Positions 1 through 9,500 of a stretch of DNA of 17,866 nucleotides are shown in pieces. The stretch's first letter is position 1. Every line of letters begins with the position of its first letter. The stretch comes from JBGAPI01 sp044221335 (GTDB lineage: Bacteria; Pseudomonadota; Gammaproteobacteria; Xanthomonadales; Ahniellaceae). The stretch covers positions 1-17,866 of the forward strand of contig JBGAPI010000070.1 in assembly GCA_044221335.1 (NCBI GenBank). Reading direction: 5' to 3'. The notes beneath the pieces are model-generated. The model was not told the DNA's origin, ran no database searches, and saw nothing but the letters and a program-made list of their open reading frames with translations. Both the position numbers and the translations under genes were made by a program.

Positions 1-2943
1 GGTGGCGTTGAGGCGCAGGTCGAGGCGCGGCGTCGCGTTGAAGGTGCCGGACCCGGTCTGGCAGCCGGGGTCGTTCGGGAAGCCGTCGCAGCCCCACCAG
101 TCGTTCTGCGCGGTGGCGGTGCCGCCGGACCGGAAGATGCCGCTGCCGGCGGTGGCGGTGTTGCCGACGATGCGCGACAGCGTCGCCGACAGCGTGCCGG
201 CAAAGCTCGGATCGACGCTGCCGTTGATGTCGTTGATGATCGCGAGGCCGCCACCGGCCGCGCCGCCGTTGTTGCCGGTGACGGTCAGCGCGCTCGCGGT
301 CAGCGAGGCGGCGATGCCGCTGCCGACCAGGACGCCGCCGCCCTTCTGCGAGGCGGTGTTGTTGGTGATGCTGCCACCGGTCAGCGTGGTGGTTCCGAAG
401 CCCAGCATCAGCCCGGCGCCGAAGCGCGCGGTGTTGCTGCTGATCGTCAGGTTGCTGAGCGCCGGCGTGTAGGCCGTGCTGATGTACAGACCGCCTCCCC
501 AGCCGTTGCCCGCGCCGTCGGCGTGGTTGCCGGAGAGCGTCGTGCTGCCGATGGTGACCGTGGGCGTGAAGCCGGCGACGCCGAGCAGGTCGATCGCCAT
601 GCCGCCGCCGCCGGAGGTCGCGGTCGCAGGGCCGCCGCCGAGCGAGCTGTTGCCCGACGCGGTGACGCCGCTGATGCTGATGTTGTTGTTGCCGGAGACG
701 TTGATGCCGCCGCCGATGCCGGTCGCGGTGTTGTTGTTGTAGGTGCCGCCGCTGACGGTGATGGTGCCGCCGTAGCTGTTGCGGATCTGCAGTCCACCGC
801 CGTTGACCCGGCCGGCGGTGTTGCCGGTCATCGTGCAGTTGGTCAGCGTGTCGTTGTGGATGTCGGAGAACAGGGTCACGCCGCCGCCCTCGACCTGCGC
901 GACGTTGTTGCTGACGGTCACGGTGGTGAGCGTGACGCTGCCGGCTGGCGGATCGGTGATCGCGCCGGCGCCGGTGTTGCTGTCGATGTTGATGCCGCCA
1001 CCGTGGCGGCTGGCGCAGAAGCCGGCCGCGTCGGCCTTGTTGTTGGTGACCGTGCTGTTCGACACCGAGTAGTTGTTGTTGGTCCCGGTCAGGAAGAAGT
1101 CGATGCCGCCGCCGGTCTCCTGGAAGGTGCTGCTGCAGGAGGCGGAGAAGTCGTTGAGGCCGTTCTGCACGGTCACGCCGCTGATCGATACGGTCAGCGA
1201 GGAGTGGGTGCCGTCCTGGTTGATGCCAAACACCTTGCAGTCGCCGCAGCCGCTGGCGAAGTTCGTGCTGATGACAGTGTTGGCGGCGCCATTGCCGGTG
1301 ATCGTCAGGCTGTCGTTGATGTCGAGATCTCCGTTGGCGGCGGCGTTGTCGCTGCCGGCCAACGAAAGCGTGACGGTGCCATTGAGGTCGAACACGATGG
1401 TGTCGGCACCGGCGTTGGCGTTGGAGGCGAGGATCGCCGAGCGCAGCGTCGGGCAACTGGTGCCGGTGCATGCGGCGACGGAGTCGCCGAGGCCGGTCAC
1501 GTGGTAGGTCTGCGCGGCCTGCGGCGCTAGGACGACCGGGACCGGGCTGCCGCTGCGCTCGAGCAGGACGATGCCGGGACGGCCGTCGACGCCGACCCTG
1601 AGCGGCAGTGCCAGCACGTCGCCGATCCTGCCGAGCTTGGCCGTCCGCCGGGTCGCAGCGCCGGACCTGGACGAATCCGCAGCAGGATCGCGATGGATCA
1701 CGTCGATCTCGCCGCGAGTGCGATCGACCAGCAGCAGGTCGTCGTCCGGCAGGCTGCTCAAGCGGGTGCGGAGCAGCAGGCTGCGCTCGGGATCGATGGC
1801 GGCGAGGCCGGCCGTGCGTCCCAGGTCCTCGGCGATGCGCCAGGGCTTGGCAGACTTTCCTGCAGCGCCATCGTCCACCACGAGCTTGCCGTGGCGTCGT
1901 GCTTCCATTTCCTGGCGCCGCTGGCGCATCTCCTCGGCAAGGAACGGGCGGGTGTCGAGCGTGCCGCGGGAGGCGATCTGCAGCGAGCCGTCCGCGCCGA
2001 CCAGCGCGATCTCGGTCCGCAGGTCGCGATCGTCGATGAAATTGCCGAGCACGATCGAGTTCACCCGGGTTCCGAGCACGATCGGCTCCAGGAGCCCCGC
2101 GGCGGGATCGTCGCTGTCCACGGTCATGCCGGAGGTGTCGCTGCCGTGGAGTACGAGCACTCGCCCGTCGGCGACGATCGCCAGGTCGCCGAGTCGGTCG
2201 TCGTCGAGGCGGCCGATCGCGAGCTCCGTGGCTGCGCCGGGCAAGGGCAGGCTGCGCGTCCGCGCACCGTCGTCGAGCGGACCGTCGTACAGCATGACAG
2301 TGGCGTCCCGACCGCCGGCGAGCGCGACGGCGAAGTGTGGATAGCCATCGTCCGGGCCTAGCGTGCCCGCCGCGATCGCCGTCACGGCGGCCGGCAGCGT
2401 CAGGCGCCGCGTCTCGCCGAAGCCGCCGCCGCCGTCTCCCGGCAGGAGCAGCAATTCTGACCCGCCGCGTCGGGCGAGCAGCAGGTCCGGCGCGCCGTCG
2501 CGGGTGAAGTCGCCAGTGGCGACGAGGTCTGCGGCGAACGGCACGGCGATCACCCGGGTTTCGGGCTGGAACGGCGCGGGCGGGGCGCCGCTGGCGACGC
2601 GCTTCGCCAGAGTCGCGTCGGACACCGCGAAGGCCGCGGGATCGTCGCGGCTCAGCGTCACCAGACCGGAGTCGCCATCGGCGAAGACGCAGACGAGGTC
2701 GGGATAGCCGTCGCGATCGAAGTCGTCCGCCGCCAGTGCGGTCGCGGCCAGTCCACCGCGGACGATCCGGTCGGCCGCGAACGCGTCGACGGACTTCGCG
2801 CGCGCCGCACGGTAGAGCGGCGCCGGCGTCGCCGTCCGGGCGACCTGGGCATACGGGTCGCGCGCCGCGGCGGCGAGGTTCGGGGAGGCAAGGAGCGCGC
2901 ACAACAGCGCGAAACGACATCCCGCAGCAAGCGACGGACACAT
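1..2943 (-). CDS. Large secreted FG-GAP / CSLREA-like / parallel beta-helix protein, partial (3' end off the left edge)
   Basis: Reading the minus strand from the ATG at 2943, the frame stays open for 981 codons to the window edge with no stop. The N-terminus (MCPSLAAGCRFALLCALLAS...NLAAA) is a signal peptide, so the product is exported. Residues about 70-300 carry FG-GAP/VCBS-like calcium-loop repeats (DFDRDGYPDL near 75, DFTRDGAPDL near 144, RLDDDRLGDL near 244). A charged, probably helical stretch (EEMRQRRQEMEARRHGK) lies near 335-352. From Y480 a CSLREA-like region follows (YHVTGLGDS, then CPTLRSAILASNANAGADTI, then GDLDINDSLTITGNG). From about 560 to the edge are Asn/Gly/Thr-rich beta-helix rungs with repeated GGGI/GGGL turns and a late NDWWGCDGFP motif, typical of choice-of-anchor Q-like surface proteins. 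A GGGGAG ribosome site 7 nt upstream supports the start. It lies 86 nt downstream of the sigma factor gene on the same strand. Ligand and anchoring mode are unknown because the C-terminus is missing. Confidence 0.88.
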   Translation of the reverse strand, partial: MCPSLAAGCRFALLCALLASPNLAAAARDPYAQVARTATPAPLYRAARAKSVDAFAADRIVRGGLAATALAADDFDRDGYPDLVCVFADGDSGLVTLSRDDPAAFAVSDATLAKRVASGAPPAPFQPETRVIAVPFAADLVATGDFTRDGAPDLLLARRGGSELLLLPGDGGGGFGETRRLTLPAAVTAIAAGTLGPDDGYPHFAVALAGGRDATVMLYDGPLDDGARTRSLPLPGAATELAIGRLDDDRLGDLAIVADGRVLVLHGSDTSGMTVDSDDPAAGLLEPIVLGTRVNSIVLGNFIDDRDLRTEIALVGADGSLQIASRGTLDTRPFLAEEMRQRRQEMEARRHGKLVVDDGAAGKSAKPWRIAEDLGRTAGLAAIDPERSLLLRTRLSSLPDDDLLLVDRTRGEIDVIHRDPAADSSRSGAATRRTAKLGRIGDVLALPLRVGVDGRPGIVLLERSGSPVPVVLAPQAAQTYHVTGLGDSVAACTGTSCPTLRSAILASNANAGADTIVFDLNGTVTLSLAGSDNAAANGDLDINDSLTITGNGAANTVISTNFASGCGDCKVFGINQDGTHSSLTVSISGVTVQNGLNDFSASCSSTFQETGGGIDFFLTGTNNNYSVSNSTVTNNKADAAGFCASRHGGGINIDSNTGAGAITDPPAGSVTLTTVTVSNNVAQVEGGGVTLFSDIHNDTLTNCTMTGNTAGRVNGGGLQIRNSYGGTITVSGGTYNNNTATGIGGGINVSGNNNISISGVTASGNSSLGGGPATATSGGGGMAIDLLGVAGFTPTVTIGSTTLSGNHADGAGNGWGGGLYISTAYTPALSNLTISSNTARFGAGLMLGFGTTTLTGGSITNNTASQKGGGVLVGSGIAASLTASALTVTGNNGGAAGGGLAIINDINGSVDPSFAGTLSATLSRIVGNTATAGSGIFRSGGTATAQNDWWGCDGFPNDPGCQTGSGTFNATPRLDLRLNAT

Positions 2944-2950
2944 GGGTCGA

Positions 2951-2956
2951 CTCCCC
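2951..2956 (-). promoter_or_regulatory. Shine-Dalgarno site of the beta-helix protein gene
   Basis: On the minus strand GGGGAG lies 7 nt before the ATG at 2943. It fixes the start of the large secreted protein. Confidence 0.6.
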
Positions 2957-2964
2957 GGCTCGAG

Positions 2965-2992
2965 GGGGCCAGCCTAGCGCGATGCAGGCCCC
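2965..2992 (-). other. Inverted repeat between sigma factor gene and beta-helix gene
   Basis: GGGGCC (2965-2970) and GGCCCC (2987-2992) can pair across a 16-nt loop in the 86-nt gap between the sigma factor stop and the next start. No T-tract follows on the minus strand, so this is at most an attenuator or a processing hairpin. It may be chance in such GC-rich DNA. Confidence 0.25.
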
Positions 2993-3029
2993 GCGTCGCC
3001 GATCCTCGTCTCCCGTGGCGACGGACGCT

Positions 3030-3596
3030 TCATCGCCGCAGCGCCTGCCACAGCCAGCTTCGTCCCAGCCGCCACTCGCGCCCGACGGTGGCCGTCGAGA
3101 TCGACAGGGTGCGGGCGATCTCCTCGGTGTCGAGCCCGCCGAAGAACTTGAGTTCGATGACCTCGGCCTGGCGCGGATCGAGACGGGCGAGGTCGGCCAG
3201 CGCCTCGTCGAGCGCGACCATGTCCTCGTCGCGCACCGGCACGCCGTCGGCGAGGTCGAAGGACAGTCGTTGCGCCGGATCGGGGCGCTTGTCGGCGAGG
3301 CGGCGACGGGCATGATCGACCAGCACGCGGCGCATCGCCTGCGCGGCGAGTCCGACGAACTGCGAGCGCGCCTGCCAGTCGACTTGCTCCTGGCCCATCA
3401 GCCGCAGGAAGGCCTCGTTGACCAGCGCCGTCGGCTGCAGGGTGTGGTCGGCACGTTCCTCGCGCAGGTAGGAGCGCGCGAGCCGATGCAGCTCGTCGTA
3501 GACCAGCGGCGTCAGCGCGGCCAGCGCGGCCTCGTCACCGGCCTGCCAGCGGCGCAGCAGCGCGGTGACGTCGCCGCGATCGGTGGACGCCGTCAT
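3030..3596 (-). CDS. ECF-like RNA polymerase sigma factor, TIGR02999 type
   Basis: This 188-residue protein has sigma region 2 at about 10-100 (LVYDELHRLARSYL, then QPTALVNEAFLRL, then AMRRVLVDHARRR). Region 4 lies at about 130-188 (LARLDPRQAEVIELKFFGG, then TEEIARTLSISTATVGREWR). The VLVDHARRR and VGREWRLGRSWL signatures are those of the TIGR02999 sigma family, which usually sits beside Ser/Thr kinases. No anti-sigma gene is adjacent. The ATG (3594-3596) overlaps the kinase stop as ATGA, implying translational coupling. In region 2.2, where classical ECF factors have an acidic DAED-like stretch, this protein has LQPTALVN, with Thr52 and Thr56 nearby. That fits control by phosphorylation, as described for ECF43 factors with kinase partners. 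The overlapping longer frame upstream is the shadow of the kinase gene. Target promoters are unknown; the adjacent giant secreted proteins are candidates. Confidence 0.93.
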   Translation of the reverse strand: MTASTDRGDVTALLRRWQAGDEAALAALTPLVYDELHRLARSYLREERADHTLQPTALVNEAFLRLMGQEQVDWQARSQFVGLAAQAMRRVLVDHARRRLADKRPDPAQRLSFDLADGVPVRDEDMVALDEALADLARLDPRQAEVIELKFFGGLDTEEIARTLSISTATVGREWRLGRSWLWQALRR

Positions 3597-6388
3597 CGAC
3601 CGGCACCCGGCGTCAGCCGTGCGAGCAGCGGATGTGTGGGGCCCAGGCGCTGAGCAAGTGCGATCTCCGCCGGCATCTGTCCGCCCAGCGAATCGGTGCG
3701 GCAGAACTTTCCGAGTGTCTCCGGCCAGAGTCGCTGCGGGTCCGTCGCCGGCAGGTGCTTCGCCAGCACCGTGCTGGACGCGTCGAGGTCGCGGCAGGAG
3801 GCCGCCGGATCGTCGACGATCCGCAACTGCGCCCGCCAAAGCTGCGCCTCGACGCGCTCGGACGAGCTTGCCGGAGTCGAACCGATCACGAGGTCCGCCG
3901 CGGCGGCAGCGGCCTCGGCATGTTCTCGGCTGGGCTCGCGGAGCCAGTCGATCGCGGCTGCCCGCAGGCCGGCCTGCAATGCGAGCGGCAGCGGCTTGCC
4001 GTCCTTGCCCGGCGGCGCGTCGGCGGCGATCGCACGGTCGAGGGCGGCCGAGGCGTCGAGCCGGCCCTGCTCGTAGCGCAGCAGGGCGAGGTTCCGCGTG
4101 GTCGACAGGGTCTGCGGATGCTTCGGGCCGACGGCGGCCTTGAGTGCCGCGACCGCCTGCTCGAGTTCGTCGCCGGCCGCATCGAAGCGACCCTGGAGGA
4201 AATGCGCGTAGCCGACGTTGCCGAGCGCCGATGCGGTCTGCGGGTGTTCGTTGCCGAGCAGGGCGCGACGCATTTCCACCGCCTCCGTGAAGCGCTGTTC
4301 GGCGATGTCGTAGTGGCCACGCTGGACCTCGACGCCGCCGAGATTGACCAGCGCCGCGGCCACCAGGGCATGGCGTTCGCCCAGGGACTCGCGCAGCAGC
4401 TTCAAGGCAAGCTCGAGCCGGCTGGCGCCGTCGTCGGTGTCGCCGCGCTCGACCGCGAGCATGCCGAGGTTGTTGGTGATCCTCGCGATCGCGAAGGGAT
4501 CGGCGTGAGCGGCCGTGAGCTGCTTCAGCGCGGCGTCGTAGTGGCGGGCGCAGCCGTCGAGGTCGCCGAGGTCGTGCGCCGCGCTGCCGAGGGCCGAGTG
4601 CACTTCGGCGATCTCGCGACTCGGCTGCTCGGACAGCCCGCGGCGCACGGCGAGCGCCTGCTCCAGCAGCGGCCTGGCATCCGCGGCCTTGCCCATCCGG
4701 AGGGTGAGATTGCCGCGCTCGAAGAGCAGCCGCCCCTCGAGCATGGCGTCGTCCGCGAGCGCGGCCGCGCGCATGTCCTCGGCTCCGGCCAGCAGCTTCG
4801 CGGCGTCGTCGAAGCGGGCCTGGTCGGCGCGCAGGCTTGCCAGCGCCAGGGCTGCACGGATGCGGTCGCGCGGTGCCGCGGCGGAACGCAGGTCGAGCGT
4901 CTTCGTCAGCAGCGGCTCGGCGTCCTTCAGCAGGCCGAGGCGGCGATAGACGGTGCCGGTGGCCTCCAGCAGGTCGGCGCGACTGCCGTCGTCGAGCGTC
5001 GCGTCGCGGCCGAGGTCGTTGACGCCGCGCTTCAGCACTTCGCGCACGGTGATGGTCTTGCCGCGTGCCTCTCCCGGGTCGGCCACCTGGAACAGGTTGG
5101 TCATGAAGCCGAGCAGCCGCTGGGCCCGGTCGCGCTCGAGCTTTGTTGCGGTGAGCTGGCGCTGGCGCTCGAGGCCGAATCCGGCGAGCAGCACCAGCAG
5201 CAGCGCCGCCGCCGCCAGTGCCCCACGGTGGCGGACGACGAACTTGCGCAGGCGATAGCTGCGCGAGCCGCGGCGCGCCTGCACCGGCTCGCCATCGAGC
5301 CAGCGCTGGAGATCCTCCGCGAAGGATTCGACCGAGCCGTAGCGCTGCTCGGGTTCCTTGCGCAGGCATTTCATCAGGATGTGGTCGAGGTCGGCATCCG
5401 GGAGCAGCGAGCGCGCGGCGGCGCGTCCCGCCTCCGGCAGGCTGCGGATCCGGCGGCTCGGCGGCGTCGGCTCGTCCTCGCAGATCGCCCGCGCCAGATC
5501 GGGCAGCGATGCCTCGGCGGTGTCGTAGGGCAGGCCGCCGGTGAGCAGGCGATAGAGCAGCACGCCGAGCGAGTAGACGTCGCTGCCGGTGCCGATCGGA
5601 CGGCCGCGCAGCTGCTCGGGGCTGGCATAGCTGACCGTCATCAGGCGCTGGTGGGTCGCCGTCGCCTGGGCGTCATCGGCGCCGAGGAGTTTCGCGATAC
5701 CGAAGTCGAGCAGCTTCGGCTCGCCGTCGCGATCGACCATCACGTTGGCGGGCTTGATGTCGCGGTGCACGACCAGGTGGCGGTGGGCGTAGGCCACCGC
5801 GGCACAGACCTTCAGCAGCAGCCGCACGCGACCGGCGGCATCGGGTACCGAGCGTTCGCACCAGTCGTCGATCCGGACGCCGTCGACGAACTCCATCACC
5901 AGGAACGGCCGGCCGTCGCGGCCGTGGCCGCCGTCGAGCAGGCGCGCGATGTTCGGGTGGGCAAGGTCGGCGAGGATCTGGCGCTCCACCCCGAAGCGCC
6001 GCAGGAGCTCCGGGTCCCGCCCGGCCGCCGCGCCGATCAGTTTCAGCGCGACCTTCTGGGTGTAGCCGCCGCCGCTGCGCTCGGCGAGATAGACCGCGCC
6101 CATGCCGCCGCGGCCGATCTCGCGTTCGATCCGGTAGCGGCGCTCGCCTTCGCCGATCTCGACCGGCGCGTCGAAGGAGGGCGCCGCGCCAAGGAAGTCG
6201 TCGCGGTCGGATTCGCGCACGGCGGCGAGCCAGTCGTCGACCGCCGAGCGCAGCGCCGTGTCGGCGCCGCAGCGATCGGCGACGAAGCCCTGGCGCTGGT
6301 TGGTCGGCAGGTCGAGCGCCGCCTCGGCGATCGCCTTGATCCGGGCGTGGCGTTCGGGATCGATGAGGCGAGTCGGATCGTCGCTCAT
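3593..6388 (-). CDS. Membrane-anchored PknB-like Ser/Thr protein kinase with TPR sensor domain
   Basis: The protein has 931 residues. An N-terminal lead (1-80) is typical of kinases next to TIGR02999 sigma factors. The kinase domain (about 85-365) looks catalytically complete: glycine loop GRGGMGAVY (92-100), VALK Lys116, HRDIKPAN (208-215, catalytic Asp210), DFG (228-230) and SPEQL (256-260). The activation segment between DFG and SPEQL is Thr-rich. One transmembrane helix (about 389-405, GALAAAALLLVLLAGFG) leaves the kinase in the cytoplasm and the C-terminal half probably in the periplasm. That half (about 430-900) is a run of TPR / kinesin-light-chain-like repeats (RLGLLKDAEPLL, NNLGMLAVERGD, LVNLGGVEVQRGHYDIAE, ALGNVGYAHFLQGRFDAA), suited to protein or peptide sensing. 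Its stop overlaps the sigma factor start by 4 nt, so the sigma factor is the likely substrate. No strong ribosome site is visible before the ATG. Confidence 0.95.
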   Translation of the reverse strand: MSDDPTRLIDPERHARIKAIAEAALDLPTNQRQGFVADRCGADTALRSAVDDWLAAVRESDRDDFLGAAPSFDAPVEIGEGERRYRIEREIGRGGMGAVYLAERSGGGYTQKVALKLIGAAAGRDPELLRRFGVERQILADLAHPNIARLLDGGHGRDGRPFLVMEFVDGVRIDDWCERSVPDAAGRVRLLLKVCAAVAYAHRHLVVHRDIKPANVMVDRDGEPKLLDFGIAKLLGADDAQATATHQRLMTVSYASPEQLRGRPIGTGSDVYSLGVLLYRLLTGGLPYDTAEASLPDLARAICEDEPTPPSRRIRSLPEAGRAAARSLLPDADLDHILMKCLRKEPEQRYGSVESFAEDLQRWLDGEPVQARRGSRSYRLRKFVVRHRGALAAAALLLVLLAGFGLERQRQLTATKLERDRAQRLLGFMTNLFQVADPGEARGKTITVREVLKRGVNDLGRDATLDDGSRADLLEATGTVYRRLGLLKDAEPLLTKTLDLRSAAAPRDRIRAALALASLRADQARFDDAAKLLAGAEDMRAAALADDAMLEGRLLFERGNLTLRMGKAADARPLLEQALAVRRGLSEQPSREIAEVHSALGSAAHDLGDLDGCARHYDAALKQLTAAHADPFAIARITNNLGMLAVERGDTDDGASRLELALKLLRESLGERHALVAAALVNLGGVEVQRGHYDIAEQRFTEAVEMRRALLGNEHPQTASALGNVGYAHFLQGRFDAAGDELEQAVAALKAAVGPKHPQTLSTTRNLALLRYEQGRLDASAALDRAIAADAPPGKDGKPLPLALQAGLRAAAIDWLREPSREHAEAAAAAADLVIGSTPASSSERVEAQLWRAQLRIVDDPAASCRDLDASSTVLAKHLPATDPQRLWPETLGKFCRTDSLGGQMPAEIALAQRLGPTHPLLARLTPGAGR

Positions 6389-6538
6389 GGAAGCTCGCCG
6401 TGCCGGGATACGGCTCGACTATCGCATCGGCTTTCGCCGCTCACAAGGCCGGGCGGGTCCGACTGGCCCGACCGTCGGTGATCGAAATCGCCCCCGTCCT
6501 GCGCGCTGGCAGACAGAACCCGCCTTCCGGATACCGCC
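6389..6538. other. Divergent intergenic region between kinase and Calx-beta gene
   Basis: These 150 nt must hold the promoters of the kinase/sigma operon (leftward) and of the SBBP/Calx-beta gene (rightward). No convincing sigma70 box, palindrome or strong ribosome site was found by eye. Start signals on both sides are weak, which would allow a non-sigma70 promoter. Confidence 0.4.
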
Positions 6539-9500
6539 ATGCGCCTCGCAGCCCGCCTGTTCGCCCTCGTCACCGTCCTTCTCGGTCTCCTGCCGGCCGC
6601 CAGCCACGCCACGCTCCTCGCCTACGGCAGCTATCTCGGCGGCAGTGGCACGGAGAACGGCTACGGTATCGCGGTCACGCCCGCGGGCGAGGTCTGGGTG
6701 GTCGGCGACACCGATTCGGCCGACTTTCCGGTCCCGAACGGCATCCTCGCCACCAAGGGCGTCGGCCGCGAAGGCTTCGTCAGCCGCTTCAACGCGGCCA
6801 ACCAGCGGGTCTACGGCACCTACATCGGCGGCTCGATGTCCGGCGACGAATCGGCCTACGGCGTCGCCACCGACAGCCTGGGGCGAGCCTATGTGGTCGG
6901 CACGTTCACGGTCGCCGGCAACGTCAACGCGTTCCTGATCCGCCTCGCCGCCGACGGCCGCACCGTCGAGTACAGCCGTGTGTTCGGCGGCAGCGGGATC
7001 GACTATGCGACCGCCGTGGCGGTCGACGTCGCGAACAACGCCTACGTGGTCGGTGTCACCCGCTCGGCCGACTTTCCGACGATCAGCGCGATCGCCCCCT
7101 ACGGCGGCGGCGACGAGATCTTCATGGCGCGGTTCGACAGCAACGGCACGATGGACTACGCGACCTATCTCGGCGGCAGCACGGCGGACCAGGAGCCGGC
7201 GGCGGTGGCGTGGGATCCGGCCGGCTTCGTCGCCATCACCGGCCGCAACGCCCGCTTCGATGCCAACGGCGATGCCTTCCTGATCCGGCTCAACTTCAAC
7301 AGCCTGTTTCCGGAGACCGGGGAGTACAGCGTCCGGATCTTCGGTGGTGCCGCCGACGAGGGTACGGCGATCACCTACGCCGGCGGCTATTTCTTCCTCG
7401 CCGGCCGCACCGCTTCGTCCGACCTTCCGGTCACGACCGGACCGGCCTATCCGGGCGGACAGACCTGCTTCGTCGGCAAGTACATCGCTTCCTCCGGCGC
7501 CTTGGCCGCGCTCGCCTACCTCGACCTCAACAGCGGGGCGGGCGACGACTGCCGGGGCATCGCCTACGACGGCAACGCGCTGCGGGTCGCCGGTGGCGGT
7601 GCCGGCTACGCGGCGGTCGCCCATGTCGACGACTTCTCCCTGACGATGAGCTTCGTCGACCGCCTGCAGCCGCTGGCAGCCGCGCACGGCAGCGACCTCG
7701 CGACCGCGGTCGCGCTGCGCGGCGGCGACGTGCTGCTCGCCGGCAGCACGACCTCGAGCGGCTTCCCGGTCACCGCCAATGCGGCGCAGGCAGGGCGCGG
7801 CGGACCGGCCGATGCGTTCCTCGCCGACCTGAAGCCGGGGAACATCAACCTCGGCGTCGGCGACTGCACGGTGACCGAGGCGGATGCTTCACCGGGCCCG
7901 TCCTGCAGCTTTCCCATCACGCTGTCGGCTGCCAGCATCGCGCCAGTGAGCTTCGGCTGGAGCACCGCCAACGGCAGCGCGGTGGCGGGGCAGGACTACA
8001 TCGCATCGAGCGGCGCGGCGGGCGCCCAGTCGATCGCTCCCGGCGCGACCAGCAGCACGATCACGGTCGCCACGCTCGGCGACACCCTGGACGAGGTCGA
8101 CGAGACCTTCGGCCTGACGCTCAGCAACGTGGTCGGCCAGCTCGCCGCGATCGACGCCACCGGCACCGGGACGATCCTCGACAACGACGCCCAGCCGACC
8201 CTGTCGGTCAGCGGCTGCAGCGTGACCGAGACCAACGCGCCGGGCGTCGTCTGCAACTTCGTCTTCTCGCTGTCCCGGGCCAGTGGACAGCCGGTGACCT
8301 TCGCGACCAACACCGCCAACGGCGGCGCCACCGGCGGCAGCGATTTCAGCGCCGATCCGGGCACGCTGCGCACCATTCCGGCCGGCCAGACCAGCCTCAC
8401 CGTGGCCATCGCGATCAGCGGCGACGCGCTCGACGAAGCGGTCGAGCAGTTTTCCCTCATCGCCAGCGGCATCGACCACGCAGACCCGCAGAACGGCAGC
8501 CTCGTCGCGATCGGCACGATCACCGACGACGACCCGGCGCCGGTCCTGTCGGTCGCGAACGGCGGCTGCAGCGTGACCGAGGGCAACAGCGGGGACAGCG
8601 GCTGCACCTTCGTGTTCAACCTGTCCGCGGCGAGCGGCCAGCAGGTGCGCTTCGACCTCGCGACCGCGGACGGGACCGCCAGCAGCGGCAGCGGCGACTA
8701 CGCCTCGGTGTTCGCCAGCAGCATCATCCTCTCCGCCGGGCAGACGTCGGCCAGCAGGACGGTCCTCGTCCACGGCGATGCCATCCACGAGACCAACGAG
8801 AACTTCACTCTGATCGCCAGCAACGTGCAGAACGCCACGCCGGGGACGCTCACCGGCACCGGCACGATCCTCAACGACGACGCCGCGCCGGTGCTGTCGG
8901 TCTACGGCGGCGGCTGCAGCAACGACGAGAACTTCGGCTGCTCGGTGATCATCGAGCGCTCCGCATACACCGAGGTGCCGATCAGCTTCACGGTGGCGAC
9001 CGCCAACGGCACCGCCGCCGCCGGCGCGGACTACACCGCGATCGCTCCGACCGTCGTGACGATCCCGGTGGGACAGCCGAGCGCGGTCATCAACACCACG
9101 ATCCTCGACGACGCGTCCGACGAGCCCGACGAGGTGTTCTACGTCAACCTCAGCAACGTGCAGGGGGCGACACCGGGCAGCCTGCAGGCCCCGGTCACCA
9201 TCATCGACAACGACCAGCCGCCCGCGCTGTCGCTCGACAACAACGGCTGCTCGGTCACCGAGACGGCGGGTGGCAGCAACTGCGCCTTCGTGTTCCGACT
9301 GAGCCAGCCCTCGGGCTATGCCGTCAGCTTCGTTTCCAGCACCGTCGACGGCAGCGCGACGGCCGGCCAGGACTACACCGGGCACGGCAGCACATCGCGC
9401 AGCTTCGCACCCGGGACCACCACGCTGACGGTGAACGTGCCGGTGCTGGACGACAGTCTCGACGAGGGTACGGAGACCTTCGCCCTGACCCTCAACACCT

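Noticed and set aside
523..1530. Open frame of 335 codons on the plus strand in the left part
   Set aside because: Its Ala/Val/Gly/Asp-rich product is the antisense image of the beta-helix gene; the minus-strand frame has a signal peptide and domain motifs.
3597..5369. Upstream extension of the sigma factor frame to 5369
   Set aside because: This part is an out-of-frame reading of the kinase gene, rich in Arg; the sigma domain begins at the ATG at 3596.
3632..6481. Open frame of 949 codons on the plus strand, opposite the kinase gene
   Set aside because: It mirrors the kinase codons (a GC-rich antisense shadow), has no domain motifs or ribosome site, and the kinase on the other strand is unmistakable.
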